Shown: positions 33,936 through 44,034, counted from the stretch's first letter. The stretch is DNA of 57,705 nucleotides from Lentzea kentuckyensis (GCF_002150765.1 NZ_MUYM01000013.1:1-57705), one strand, 5' to 3'. Translations and numbers: made by a program. Notes: generated from the letters alone by a model not told the origin.

Positions 33936-34276
33936 CTCGGTACCGCCCTCTCTCCTTGTCTGTCGGGTAGTACGGGCTGCTCAGGCGCCTGGTTCATGTC
34001 AATTGACATTGGTGTTGTCGAATTTTTCGCGTCGAATTCGATGGTGTGCGGTGGCTGGGAGCGCGGCCGGCAGCTCCGGTCGCGTTTGGACGGAATCCTT
34101 TCCGAAACGCGCGGATGGTGCCCTGCGATGCGGAGTTCTACAGTTCGGTTCAGGCCGAGGTGCCTCGCACGCCTCACCTCCTCGGTCCTCTCCCCGGTGC
34201 GGTTCGCGGAATGTCGTGTCACGAACCTCCCTCCGCGGACCGCACCGTCCCTTGTCAGAACCGGGCATGAGCAGAC
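33936..34276. other. Intergenic region with 14-bp palindrome
   Basis: No convincing gene. ATGTCAATTGACAT (33996-34009) is a perfect palindrome about 60 bp upstream of the small minus-strand gene, and GTCGAATT occurs twice just beyond (34017-34039). Candidate regulatory region. Confidence 0.4.
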
Positions 34277-35209
34277 TCACCCGCCGATGATCTCCCGTGC
34301 GCCCGGCATGGTCAGCTCCAGCGTGGCGTCCAATGTGGACCTGAGTGCGGTGCGCGCCGCTCCGGCCGGGTGCAGGTCGTCGAGACGCGCACTTGCCCTT
34401 CTGTGCAGCCGGCGCAGGTCCCGTGCGTAGGCGGCGACGGTGCGCGGTGACCGCAGGAGGTCGCGCAGCATGGTGTGCTGTCCGGGGTCCCTGGCCGGCG
34501 CGTTCGGCGGCAGCCGGACGAGTTCCCGCCGCATTCCGCTGTTGCCCAGTTCGAAGGCATGAGCCAGCAGTAGCGGTGGCACGATGAGTGTCGCGTTGCC
34601 GTCGTCGTCCACTGTGGACCGAACGTGGTCGGTGTGCAGCTGCCGGATCAGGCCGTAGAGCGCGCCGAACTCGCGCCAGCCGTCCACCGCGTGCTCCTCG
34701 GCGAGGTGGGCCGCCATGGCCGCGTCACGGGCGTGGGCCGCTCCGGTGATCCCCAGGTGGTGTGCCAGCACGCTCTTGCGGCTGATGTCGCCGGCGCGCC
34801 GGCCGCGAGCCGCCAGTCTGGTCTCGATCACGGCGGTGGACGACCGGGCGAACTCGTCGAACCAGGCGAGCTTGCAGCCGTCCGGTCCGCGCGCCGTCCC
34901 GAGGTGCCGCATCGCGAGCATCGCGCCGCACTGCGCGCCTACCGCCTCCGAGTCGACGGAGATCCACCACAGCGCGGAAGCGGTGCACAGTGGCAGCGCG
35001 GGCTTCGGGTCCACGTCCAGCGCGGCGGCGACGATCGCGGGAAACACCGAGTTCGCCTCCTCGGCGCGCGTGCGCGTCGAATGGCGTTGTGCGGTGAGCT
35101 TGGCGGCGAGATGGGGAAGTTCCGTGCGGGTCGAACGGATGGCCGCCGTCAACGCGTCGCGCAGTGCGCGGGCCTGCTCGTCGATCAGTCGCGTTGCTGG
35201 AGTGATCAT
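34277..35209 (-). CDS. Divergent isoprenoid-synthase-fold-like protein
   Basis: 310 aa from ATG 35209, all-helical. The pattern of a polyprenyl synthetase-like protein is suggested by ASALWWISVDSEAVGAQCG (where helix D usually has DDxxD) and GWREFGALYGLIRQLHTD (where the second Asp-rich region, 'YG..lG.afQi.DD', usually lies). Both aspartate motifs are missing, so metal-dependent prenyl transfer is unlikely by the classical route. It could be a regulatory or class I-like isoprenoid protein, or an unrelated helical bundle. The frame is open further upstream to 35341 without support. No terpene-type neighbours. Confidence 0.45.
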   Translation of the reverse strand: MITPATRLIDEQARALRDALTAAIRSTRTELPHLAAKLTAQRHSTRTRAEEANSVFPAIVAAALDVDPKPALPLCTASALWWISVDSEAVGAQCGAMLAMRHLGTARGPDGCKLAWFDEFARSSTAVIETRLAARGRRAGDISRKSVLAHHLGITGAAHARDAAMAAHLAEEHAVDGWREFGALYGLIRQLHTDHVRSTVDDDGNATLIVPPLLLAHAFELGNSGMRRELVRLPPNAPARDPGQHTMLRDLLRSPRTVAAYARDLRRLHRRASARLDDLHPAGAARTALRSTLDATLELTMPGAREIIGG

Positions 35210-35820
35210 TCGGTAGAGGGTGACACGGTCGGGAGCGGGAACTCTTGCTGTCACAAGGATTCCGAAGGTCGCGGAGCACTCTCCGGCGTCCGCGTGGAGG
35301 TGGGAGCGGGTCTGGTGCCTGGTTTGCCGGGCTTTGCGCACAATACGGAACGAAGTCGGGAGACTGCGGATTGTGTTCGAAAGAGTGGTCGGACTTCTAT
35401 GGGACGGAGAGTTGAGCGGTGGGCGCGCCGCGGCTCGTCCTGGGTGCGTGCCGAGTCTGCCGACGGCCCCAACGCCCGACCGCCAGGAGGTGGCGTGACA
35501 GGTTCGGACGAAAGATCCGCGATCGAGCGCGGCGGGTCAGGTGGTGTCGTCCTCGCCTCCGACAACGCCATGTGGTTTACCGATCAAGGTCGCGCCCGAC
35601 GTCGTCCATGGCGAACGCACTTGGCGTGCGTCTTGATACGGAATCGCTATAGAACAATATCTGACCTGCAGTGATGCGTCTCGCACCTCAAGAAACCGTC
35701 AAGTTGTCGAAGCGCTACGACACCTCTTGAGTAACCTGTCGCTGGTCTGAAAGTTGTACCAATGCACTGGGCCAAAACGCTCACCACATGCCGGTACGGC
35801 AAGGCGCACGGGGAGTCTGG
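35210..35820. other. Long intergenic region before the LAL operon
   Basis: 611 bp between divergent genes. Open frames at 35220-35498 (+) and 35251-35571 (-) overlap each other, have poor composition and no domain. The AT-richer end (35640-35790) carries nested inverted repeats and probably the LAL promoter. No gene is called. Confidence 0.5.
35687..35731. promoter_or_regulatory. Nested inverted repeats upstream of LAL operon
   Basis: Outer arms CTCAAGA (35687-35693) and TCTTGAG (35725-35731); inside them TGTCGAAGCGCTACGACA (35705-35722), a near-perfect 18-bp palindrome. About 90 bp before the first LAL start. Candidate operator. Confidence 0.45.
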
Positions 35821-38478
35821 ATGACGCTGTCGAAACATGACGGGCACCTCTCGACCGGGCAACCTGTCGGCCGCAGGCGTGAGTTGCGGCAGGTGCTGGC
35901 CGGGGTGAAGGACGCGGGCTGCGGCCGGCCGGGACTGCTCCATCTGCGGGGCCCACGCGGCATCGGGAAGTCCGCGACGATCGAGTTGCTGCGCCACGAA
36001 CTGCGCGACATCGCCGACGTGCTCGTGACCACCTGCGAGGGGCAGACGGACTTCGCCGTCGCGAGCGACCTGCTCGGCGCGGCGGTGGTGGACGCGGTCG
36101 CGGCGGGACGTGACGAGTACGCCCGGCTGTACGCGATGAACGATCTGATCGTCGGGCTCACCACCGACCGGCCGCTGGTGCTCGTCCTCGACGACGCCCA
36201 CCGCTGTGATCGTGCGACCGCGCGCTGGCTGGGCGTACTCGCACGCCGCCTGCCCCGGCCGCGGGTGTACGTCGTCCTGGCCTACCCCTGCGCCGAGCGC
36301 GTCGCCGCGGAGGAGAGGTTCACCGAGCTCACCGGTGCGCTGGACACGACCACGATCGACCTGGGGCCACTCGCCGAGGCCGACGTGACGGAGCTGATCA
36401 CGCGCGAATGCGGGTTCATCCCCGACCGCGAGATCGTCCTCGCCTGCCTCGAGTCCGCCGCGGGACTTCCCGGTGTCACGTTGTCCTGGGTCGAGACGCT
36501 GAAGGCGCTGGGCAGTGTTCCCGACATCGAGTCCGAGTCCGTCACCTGGCATCTCACCTGGATCGAGGGCGAGCAGGAGACGACGCGCAGGTACGTCGTC
36601 GCCGTCGCGGTGCTCGGCAGCGCCGAGCCCTCCAGCGCGGCCGTTCTCGCTGAGCTCCCGGCGGCCGCGGCCGAGGCGAAACGGGTGGAGCTCCAGCTTC
36701 TCGGCATCCTCGACGACAGCGGCCGCTTCAGGTCCGCCGTCCTGCGTGAGCGGCTGCTGGCCACGCTCGACCCGGACGAGCTGACCGCGCTGCGCACGAA
36801 GGCCGCACGGCTCCTGACGGACGAAGGCCGTCCGCAGGAGGAGGTCGCCGAACTGGTCATGATGCTGCCCGCCCTGACCGAGGTGTGGATGTTCTGTGCG
36901 CTGCGCGGCGCGGCACGGGACGGCGCGCTCGGTCCGGATCGCGCGATCAGCTGCCTCCGACGAGTGCTGGAGGCGGTTCCCGGTCACGTCGACACCCGGC
37001 TGGAACTGGCGACGCATCTGACCGAGGTCGACCCTTCGGCGGCGATGGACGTCTACGCCGAGCTGCTCGACGACGTCACGGATCCAGAGGTCCGCGCCTC
37101 GGTCGCGATCCACTGCGGCGACGTGGCGTTGCGGGCAGGGCGCGGGCCGGAGGCGTTCCGGCTGCTCGCCGGTCGGCTCGACGGCCGGCCCTGGGAGATC
37201 GATCCCGAGCTGCGTGCCCAGACCGAGGCGGTGACGCTGATCAACGGGTTCAGCGCGCCCGCCACGGTCGGCGCCGCGATGGCCCTGGCGCGCACGATCA
37301 GCCCGCCGCAGGACCGGGCGGTCGGCTACCGCAGGCTGGTGCTGCAGCTCGCCCGCGCCGAGGTGCTGCGCGGCGACTCGCTGCCCACCGCGCTGAGCCA
37401 CGTCCGCTCCGCGCTGCCCGCACCGGGTGGTTGCCGTGATCTCTGGGACGTGCACACGGTCGTGTCGCTGCACTTCTGCGGCGAGCGGGCCGACGCGATG
37501 GCGCTCGCGAGCGAGATCATCGACGCGGCGGCGGCACGGGACGACGTCCGCACCCTCAAGATCGCGCTCGCGACCCGCGCGGGACTGGCGTACGAGGCGG
37601 GCGACCTGGTGGGGGCCGAGCGGGATGCCCACGCCGCGCTGGCCCTGCCGAGCCCGGAACACGAGTCGCCCGCGTTGACCGTGCTCGCGTTGGCGCTGGT
37701 GCGGCGCGGCGACAACGACCAGGTCGAGCAGCTCTTCCACCGGATGCACACGCCGGGTGACCCGATCGAGTACGGCTGGGCGTTGAACGCCAAGGCGCAC
37801 TGGTTGTGGAACTGCGGTGACGGCGACGCCGCACTGGACGTGCTCCAGCGCTGTGGCCGCGAGTTCGAGGCGATGGGTGTGCACAATCCGGTGCTTGTCC
37901 CGTGGTGGGTCCACGCGGTCTCGATCTCGGTGCAACTGGGCCGCACGGCCGAGGCGGCGGCGTTCGCCGAGCAGGGTGCCGAGACCGCGCTGAGGTGGGA
38001 CACACCTGTCGCACGGGGTTACGCACTGCTCGCCCAGGGGCTGAGCAAGGCCCACGCCGAGACGCTGGAGCAGGCGGTGGCGGAACTCGGCGAGGCGGGT
38101 TCGCAACTGCACCAGGCGCAGGCGTTGCGCGCCTTGGGACAGGTGCTGATGCGCGCGGAGCACGACAAGGAGGCCCGCAAGCACCTGCGTGCGGCGGTCG
38201 ACATCGCGGTGCGCTGCGGTGCGAGCGTGGCGGCGGACCAGGCGCACGAGCTGCTGGTGGCCGCTGGCGGGCGGATGAGCGCCGTGTCCGCCTCGCCCCA
38301 GGACGCTCTGACCACCGGCGAGCGCCGGGTCGCCCTCCTCGCCGCGAACGGGCTCACCAACCGGGAGATCGCGGAGAAGCTGCACGTCACCGTGCGCACG
38401 GTCGAGAACCACCTGTCGAACGCCTACCGCAAGCTGGGGGCGCACACCCGTGCCGAACTCGCGGTGCAGCTGCGGTGA
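35821..38478 (+). CDS. LAL-family LuxR regulator (AAA + LuxR HTH)
   Basis: 885 aa. N-terminal AAA ATPase with Walker A RGPRGIGKSATIE (about 40-52) and Walker B LVLVLDDAHRC, a long helical middle region, and a C-terminal LuxR HTH (LTTGERRVALLAANGLTNRE, then VRTVENHLSNAYRKLG). ATG 35821 has GGGGAG 5 bases before; an ATG at 35788 lacks one. LAL proteins commonly activate macrolide-type PKS clusters, which fits the PKS 12 kb downstream. First gene of a three-gene LAL operon; its stop overlaps the next start. Confidence 0.9.
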   Translation: MTLSKHDGHLSTGQPVGRRRELRQVLAGVKDAGCGRPGLLHLRGPRGIGKSATIELLRHELRDIADVLVTTCEGQTDFAVASDLLGAAVVDAVAAGRDEYARLYAMNDLIVGLTTDRPLVLVLDDAHRCDRATARWLGVLARRLPRPRVYVVLAYPCAERVAAEERFTELTGALDTTTIDLGPLAEADVTELITRECGFIPDREIVLACLESAAGLPGVTLSWVETLKALGSVPDIESESVTWHLTWIEGEQETTRRYVVAVAVLGSAEPSSAAVLAELPAAAAEAKRVELQLLGILDDSGRFRSAVLRERLLATLDPDELTALRTKAARLLTDEGRPQEEVAELVMMLPALTEVWMFCALRGAARDGALGPDRAISCLRRVLEAVPGHVDTRLELATHLTEVDPSAAMDVYAELLDDVTDPEVRASVAIHCGDVALRAGRGPEAFRLLAGRLDGRPWEIDPELRAQTEAVTLINGFSAPATVGAAMALARTISPPQDRAVGYRRLVLQLARAEVLRGDSLPTALSHVRSALPAPGGCRDLWDVHTVVSLHFCGERADAMALASEIIDAAAARDDVRTLKIALATRAGLAYEAGDLVGAERDAHAALALPSPEHESPALTVLALALVRRGDNDQVEQLFHRMHTPGDPIEYGWALNAKAHWLWNCGDGDAALDVLQRCGREFEAMGVHNPVLVPWWVHAVSISVQLGRTAEAAAFAEQGAETALRWDTPVARGYALLAQGLSKAHAETLEQAVAELGEAGSQLHQAQALRALGQVLMRAEHDKEARKHLRAAVDIAVRCGASVAADQAHELLVAAGGRMSAVSASPQDALTTGERRVALLAANGLTNREIAEKLHVTVRTVENHLSNAYRKLGAHTRAELAVQLR

Positions 38479-40892
38479 GCCACGGGACAACGGCGCCGGA
38501 CCTGGTCGAACGGGACTGCGAACTGGCCACGCTGGAATCGACCGTGCGCCTGCTGGCGTCCGGGCGGTCGTCGTCGCTCGAGATCTGCGGGCAGCGCGGG
38601 ACCGGCCGGACCGCGTTGCTCGACCACGCCATCACTCTCGCGAAGCGCAGTGGCGCCACCGTGCTGACCGCTGCCGGCGGCTCCGAGGCCCTGGCCGGCC
38701 ACGGCGGTGTGGTGGCCGAACTGATGTCCCAACTGGACGGCGCGCAACCTGGCCCGGCGGCCATCGGCAGGCTCGTGGAGCTGGCCCGTACCGGACCGGT
38801 GCTGGTCGCCGTCGACGACGCGGACCGTCTCGACGAACAGTCCAGGGTCTGGCTCGGAAGCCTGGCCGCGCAGGCCGTCCGCGTGCCGCTGGCGGTCGTG
38901 GCCGTGACGGACACCTGCCTGTCCGTGCTGCCAGGGTCCGTCACCGTCGCCGTGCGGCCGTTGGGGAACGACGGCATCTCGGCGTTGGTGACCAGGGATC
39001 TCGGCGTCTGGGGCGACGAGGAGTTCGTCTGCGCGCTGCGCCGCCACACCGGCGGCCGGCTGCCGGCCCTGCGACTCGTGCTCGACCGGTGTGCCGAGCA
39101 GGAGCTGCGGCCCGGCCGGGCGAACGCCGACGCGGTAGCCCTCATCGCCACCGACGTGCTCGCCGATGTCACCACGGCGATCGTTCGCTCGTTGCCCGCC
39201 GAGGTCGCCCATCTGCTGCGTGTGATCGCGGTCTGCGGCTCCTCGTTCCCGGTGGACCTGTTCGGAGCGTTGGCCCGGCTGCGGACGTTCTCCCTCGCCC
39301 GCTCACTCGAACTGCTCGTCTGCGCCGGTCTCGTCACGGACGTCGCCAGGCCCGAGCTCACCACGGGTACCACCGTGTCGCGCGTCCTGGAGGAAATGCC
39401 CGCGGAGGAGCGCGAGGACCTCTACACGCGGGCGGCACGACTGGGGCACCAATGCGCTCTCGCTCCGGCCGAAGTGGCGTCACTGCTGACCGGAGCCCCG
39501 CCGCTCGGCGAGTCGTGGGTGGTGCCGCTGCTGCGGGCGGTGGCCCGTGAGGAGATGGACGCGGGCCGTCCGCTCGAGGCGGTCAGGTTTCTGCGTCGCG
39601 CGCTGACCGAGTCGGGCACGCCGGTCGTGCGGGCCGAACTCATGCTCGAACTGGCGGTGGCGGAGTGCGCGGTCGCGCCGGTCGCCGCCGACCGAAGGCT
39701 CGCCAGGATGCTGATGGAGGTCCAGCCGCCGGAGTGCACCGTCGTCCGGCTCGCGGCGACGGACCAGCTGTGGGGGCGTGGTGACGCCGCTCTGCTCCGG
39801 CGCACACTCGGTGCCGTGCGCTCCGCCGGAGGTGATCTGGACGCCGTCACGGCGCTGTACTGGATCGCCGACGACGCCCCGGTCGAGACACCGGAGCTGA
39901 GCATCCTGGACAGCGCGGAACTCCAGAGCTCCGCCGATGATCCCGACCGGGCAGGGGTCGCGGCGTGGATGTGCGTGGCGGAAGGCGTCGATCCCGCGCG
40001 CGCCCGGCTGCTCGCGCGCGCCACCGTGACGGCGCCGGCCAGACTGCTCACATCCCGTTTGTTCGCCTGTCTCGCCCTGGCAGCGTGCGACGACGTGTCC
40101 GAGGCCGTCGCCGGGCTGGACCTCGTCGTCGCCGAGTCCCGCAGGAGACGTCTCACAGCGGTCGTGCCCCAGGCGTTGCTGATGCGGGCGAAGGTGCGCG
40201 CCATGGCGGGAGACCTGGACGATGCCGCGGCCGACCTGGCGCAGGCGAGGGCGGAGTACCCGCTGGAGAACATGCATCCGGACGCGCGGCCGATCCTCGT
40301 CGGAGGCGAGATGCTGGTGTGCGTCGAACGCGGAGAGATCGAACGGGCGATCGAACTGGCGGCGAGCCAGCAGGACGAGTGGATCGGGTTCGGGTACGCG
40401 CGGACGTTCTTCAACTTCGCCAGAGCCGTGCTCGCGCTCGTCACGGGGAATCCCGCGGAGGCGGTCGCGAAGGCGGACGAGTGCGGGCGGTGGATGCTGT
40501 CGAGACAGTGGGTGAACCCCGCCGTGCTGCCCTGGAGATCGATCGCCGCGGCCGCACTGAGCGCGACCGGCGATCACGAGCGCGCGAGCCTGATGTGCCG
40601 CAAGGAACTGGAACTCGCGCAGCGCTGGGGAGTACCCAGCACGGTGGCCAGAGCTCATCTGAGCTGCGGCGCGGTGCTCGGCGACGAGGAACATCTGCGG
40701 GAGGCGGTCCGGCTGCTCACCGGTTCTCCGTTCCAGCTGCTGCGGGCGAACGCGCTGCTCGACCTCGCGCACGTCGTCGGCCCCGGACGGGCGGGGCCGA
40801 TGTTGAAGGAGGCGGCGGGGATCGCCGTGCTGTGCAGATCGACTTCCGTGCTCCACCGGGCCCGCGGGCTCGGCTGGGAACCTGGCGCGTGA
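38475..40892 (+). CDS. LAL-like protein lacking the LuxR HTH, degenerate P-loop
   Basis: 805 aa, GTG 38475 overlapping the previous stop. Similar in layout to its neighbours (VERDCELATLESTVRLLASG; Walker B region VLVAVDDADRLDEQSRVWLGS), but the P-loop reads GQRGTGRTALL with Arg in place of the essential Lys. The protein also ends at LHRARGLGWEPGA without any HTH, where both neighbours have one. The frame is intact throughout, so it is not a simple truncated copy. It may have become a non-DNA-binding partner or antagonist of the flanking LALs (inference). 19 bp separates it from the third LAL. Confidence 0.8.
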   Translation: MSHGTTAPDLVERDCELATLESTVRLLASGRSSSLEICGQRGTGRTALLDHAITLAKRSGATVLTAAGGSEALAGHGGVVAELMSQLDGAQPGPAAIGRLVELARTGPVLVAVDDADRLDEQSRVWLGSLAAQAVRVPLAVVAVTDTCLSVLPGSVTVAVRPLGNDGISALVTRDLGVWGDEEFVCALRRHTGGRLPALRLVLDRCAEQELRPGRANADAVALIATDVLADVTTAIVRSLPAEVAHLLRVIAVCGSSFPVDLFGALARLRTFSLARSLELLVCAGLVTDVARPELTTGTTVSRVLEEMPAEEREDLYTRAARLGHQCALAPAEVASLLTGAPPLGESWVVPLLRAVAREEMDAGRPLEAVRFLRRALTESGTPVVRAELMLELAVAECAVAPVAADRRLARMLMEVQPPECTVVRLAATDQLWGRGDAALLRRTLGAVRSAGGDLDAVTALYWIADDAPVETPELSILDSAELQSSADDPDRAGVAAWMCVAEGVDPARARLLARATVTAPARLLTSRLFACLALAACDDVSEAVAGLDLVVAESRRRRLTAVVPQALLMRAKVRAMAGDLDDAAADLAQARAEYPLENMHPDARPILVGGEMLVCVERGEIERAIELAASQQDEWIGFGYARTFFNFARAVLALVTGNPAEAVAKADECGRWMLSRQWVNPAVLPWRSIAAAALSATGDHERASLMCRKELELAQRWGVPSTVARAHLSCGAVLGDEEHLREAVRLLTGSPFQLLRANALLDLAHVVGPGRAGPMLKEAAGIAVLCRSTSVLHRARGLGWEPGA

Positions 40893-40911
40893 CGAGGGGA
40901 GACGCGACAGG

Positions 40912-43671
40912 ATGCTGCTGGAACGCGATGACGAGATGGGACTGGTGGGCACCGCGCTCGACCGGGCCCGTGACGCCATCGGCAGCATCCTCGTGCTGGC
41001 CGGTCCCCTCGGCAACGGCAAGACCGCGTTGTTGCGCACGCTGCCGGAGCATCCCGGCGCCGAGTCCTTCTCCGTGCTGCACGCGTCAGCGACACCGACG
41101 GAGCGCGGTCACGCTTTCGGTGTGGCTCGTCAGCTCCTCGAACCAGGGGCGGCAGGCACGCCGCCGGGGGAGTGGACCGGCCCGGTGTCCGGCCGCGACG
41201 GTCTCGCTCCGCACCCCCGCAACGACGAGCAGTCCGTTCAGCTCGGTCTGCTGAGTCTCGCCCGCGAGCTCAGCCGCAACCGGCCGCTGCTCCTGCTCGT
41301 GGACGACCTGCAGTGGGTCGACGACCAGTCGCTGCTCATGCTCGAGGTGCTGGCCCGCCGGATCCGGCACCTGCGCGCCGTGCTGGTCGTGACCGTGCGC
41401 GAGGGGGATCCGCTCGCGCACAGCCCGGCGGTCGCGGCGGTCCTCGCACTGGCGTCCCGCTGGGTGCGTCCCCGCCCGCTGAGCCCCGTCGGCGCCACCG
41501 AGCTCGTCCGCACGAGGCTGGGCCAGGACTGCGCGCCGGAGTTCGGCCTGGCCTGCCACGCGGCGACCGGAGGCAACCCGCTGGCCCTCACCGCGCTCGC
41601 GCTGGCGTGGGCGGTCAGCGGACGGTCCCCGACCGAGGCGAACGCGGCTCTCGTGCCCGCGATGCGCCCAGCCCAGGTGCGGGAACGGCTGGTCGCGTGC
41701 ATGCGTGCGCAACCCGAGGCGGCGCAGCGGCTGTTGAAGGCGGCGGCGGTGCTCGGGGAGTCCGCGGAACCGGACGTGGTGCGAGTGCTCGCCGGCCTGG
41801 ACGAGGGCGTGGTCGACGAGATCATGCGCGGGCTCACCAAGCTCGGTGTCTTCGGGGAAAGAGGGTTCACCCGCCGTGGCGCCCGGGACGCGGTCCACGA
41901 CCTGATGACGACCGCCGAACGAGAACAGCTCCACCTGCGGGCCGTCCGCCTGCTGCACGACCTCGGCAAACCCGCGGAGTCGGTGGCCCGCCAGCTGCTC
42001 GCCATCTCGGTGCGGCAGGGCGGGTGGGCCGTCGAGGCGCTCAGGGAGGCGGCGCAGGTCGCGGTGCGCCGCGGCGCACCGGAAACCGCGGTGTCCTACC
42101 TGCGCCGCGCACTGCTCGACACCTCCGCCGACGGTCAGGACCGCGCCACCGTTCTGGTCGACCTGGCGAGCGCGGAGCGGCTGTTCGACGTGCACGCCGC
42201 GGTGCGCACGGTGTCCTACGCCATCGCGTTGCTGCCAGGTCCGAGGGAACGGGCGGCGGCGCTGATCAGGCTCACTCCGGCGGTGATGGGCAACGCGCCG
42301 GAGGCCGTCGTGTCCATCCTGCGCCAGGTCTTCCACGAGTTCGGGCCCACTGAGGGGCTCAGCGGCGTGGACCGCGATCTCGCGTTGCGGCTCGAGGCCA
42401 GGTTGCGTTTCATCGCGCGGGGAGAGGCGGGCGAGCTCTCCGCCGTGCCGGCCCGGCTCGACGAACTCGACGCCGCCGAGCGGACCGGCAGTGGAGCGGA
42501 ACGTGAGCTGCTCTCCGTGCTGGTGAACGCGGCGACGCTGGCCGCGGCGACCCCGGCCGGCCGGGTGGCGGCGATCGCGGAACAGCTCCTGGCGCGCGAG
42601 CCGGCGGCATCACCGCATTCGCCCAGCGCGGCGCCGTTGCTGGTGACGGCGCTCGCCGCGGCCGACACACCCGATGTCGCGAGCGGCTGGCTGTGCCGTG
42701 CGCTCGAAGCCGCGCGGCAGCGGGGTGACGTCGTCGAGCAGGCGATGGTCCGCACCGAGCAGTCGTTGGTGCACCTCATGTCCGGCGAGGTCGCGGACGC
42801 GACCCGCGCCACCGTGGACGCGTTCGACCTCGGCGCGTGGAACTGGAGCGCCGTCGGCACTTCCGCCGCCGTCGTGTCCGGTGCGGTGGTGCTCCAGCTC
42901 GACGATCCGGTGCTCATCGACAGGGCACTCGAGTCGGCGGGTGCGGAGCCCGCGGACCCCGGCCTGTCCACGGTGGCCGCGCTGCTGCGCGGACAGGCCG
43001 CCGTCCTGCGCGGCGAGTTCGCCGCGGCGGCGCTGACCCTGAGTGACTGCGGCGCGCGCCTGGACCGGTCCGGCTGGCGCAATCCCGTGCTGTTCCCGTG
43101 GCGGTCGTCCCTCGCGCTCGTGAAGCTCGAACTCGGTGACACCACCGGCGCGATCAGGCTGGCCGAGGAGGAGCGCCTGATCGCGGAGGAATGGGGAGCG
43201 CCGTCGGGCATCGGCAGGACGCTGCGGGTGCTGGGGCGAGCTGTCGGCGGTGAGCGTGGCAGGGAACTGACCGGGCGCTCGGTCGAGGTGCTGCGGACGT
43301 CCGCGCATCAGCTGGAACTCGTCCAGGCCCTGCGGCAGTGGGCCGAACTGACCGGCGAACAGGCCGACTGGCGTACCTGTCTCGATCTCGCACAGGAAAT
43401 CGGAGCCCAGCGCGTTGCGCAACGCGCTCGCACCGCACTCGGTGTCGTGAAACCCGCCGCGACCGGGGGAAAGCTCACCCGGTCGGAACGGAAGGTCGCA
43501 ATACTGGCTATGGGGGGACACTCCAACCAGGAAATCGCCGACCAGCTGTCCGTCACTTCACGCGCGGTGGAGAAACACCTCACGAACACCTATCGCAAAC
43601 TCGGGGTTCGGCGCCGGGCGGAGCTGGCAGACGCGCTGCGGGCGCTGGGACCGATGTCACCGGTCGACTGA
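40912..43671 (+). CDS. LAL-family LuxR regulator (AAA + LuxR HTH)
   Basis: 919 aa. Begins directly with the LAL opening LLERDDEMGLVGTALDRA; Walker A AGPLGNGKTALLRTL (about 30-44), Walker B LLLLVDDLQWVDDQS, helical middle, and C-terminal LuxR HTH (LTRSERKVAILAMGGHSNQE; RAVEKHLTNTYRKLGVR). All key residues are present. Likely cluster-situated activator for the PKS. A 363-bp gap separates it from the PucR-type genes. Confidence 0.9.
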   Translation: MLLERDDEMGLVGTALDRARDAIGSILVLAGPLGNGKTALLRTLPEHPGAESFSVLHASATPTERGHAFGVARQLLEPGAAGTPPGEWTGPVSGRDGLAPHPRNDEQSVQLGLLSLARELSRNRPLLLLVDDLQWVDDQSLLMLEVLARRIRHLRAVLVVTVREGDPLAHSPAVAAVLALASRWVRPRPLSPVGATELVRTRLGQDCAPEFGLACHAATGGNPLALTALALAWAVSGRSPTEANAALVPAMRPAQVRERLVACMRAQPEAAQRLLKAAAVLGESAEPDVVRVLAGLDEGVVDEIMRGLTKLGVFGERGFTRRGARDAVHDLMTTAEREQLHLRAVRLLHDLGKPAESVARQLLAISVRQGGWAVEALREAAQVAVRRGAPETAVSYLRRALLDTSADGQDRATVLVDLASAERLFDVHAAVRTVSYAIALLPGPRERAAALIRLTPAVMGNAPEAVVSILRQVFHEFGPTEGLSGVDRDLALRLEARLRFIARGEAGELSAVPARLDELDAAERTGSGAERELLSVLVNAATLAAATPAGRVAAIAEQLLAREPAASPHSPSAAPLLVTALAAADTPDVASGWLCRALEAARQRGDVVEQAMVRTEQSLVHLMSGEVADATRATVDAFDLGAWNWSAVGTSAAVVSGAVVLQLDDPVLIDRALESAGAEPADPGLSTVAALLRGQAAVLRGEFAAAALTLSDCGARLDRSGWRNPVLFPWRSSLALVKLELGDTTGAIRLAEEERLIAEEWGAPSGIGRTLRVLGRAVGGERGRELTGRSVEVLRTSAHQLELVQALRQWAELTGEQADWRTCLDLAQEIGAQRVAQRARTALGVVKPAATGGKLTRSERKVAILAMGGHSNQEIADQLSVTSRAVEKHLTNTYRKLGVRRRAELADALRALGPMSPVD

Positions 43672-44034
43672 CGCCCCGTCACCGCAACGGAGTAGTGCCT
43701 TCGAGCCAAGACGGCTAATGCAGCCCGCTGATCAGTCTACTTGTGGGTGATATCGTAGCTGTCCTCGACCGTACCATCACTCTCTGTGGTCGCCATACCG
43801 AACCGTAGGCGGAACGGCACCACAGTATTTGGTACGCGGCGTTGACTTCGCCTCCCGCTCCTCCCTAATCTTTTCGTTATTCGGTGGAACTTCCCGGGGA
43901 GCTCCCTGCGATCGGGAGATCGGCTCCCGGAAAAGTCGCACCGTCTCAACTGGTGCCGTCGCACGCGTGACGGAACTTGTTCGGGAATTGTGTTCAGTCG
44001 GCACGACCGTGTCCTTCGGGAAGGTGGATCGACA
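43672..44034. other. Intergenic region between LAL operon and PucR-type genes
   Basis: 363 bp, lower GC than its surroundings. A minus-strand open frame (43737-44081) runs antisense into the next gene and was not accepted. A Shine-Dalgarno AAGGTGG (44021-44027) at the end belongs to the downstream gene. No terminator stem was found by eye. Confidence 0.4.

Noticed and set aside
33902..34222. 106-aa minus-strand frame upstream of the small winged-helix-like gene
   Set aside because: Arg/Pro-rich, overlaps the better-supported frame at 33624-33935, no recognisable feature.
35220..35571. Two overlapping small frames on opposite strands
   Set aside because: No ribosome-binding site, motif or consistent codon use for either.
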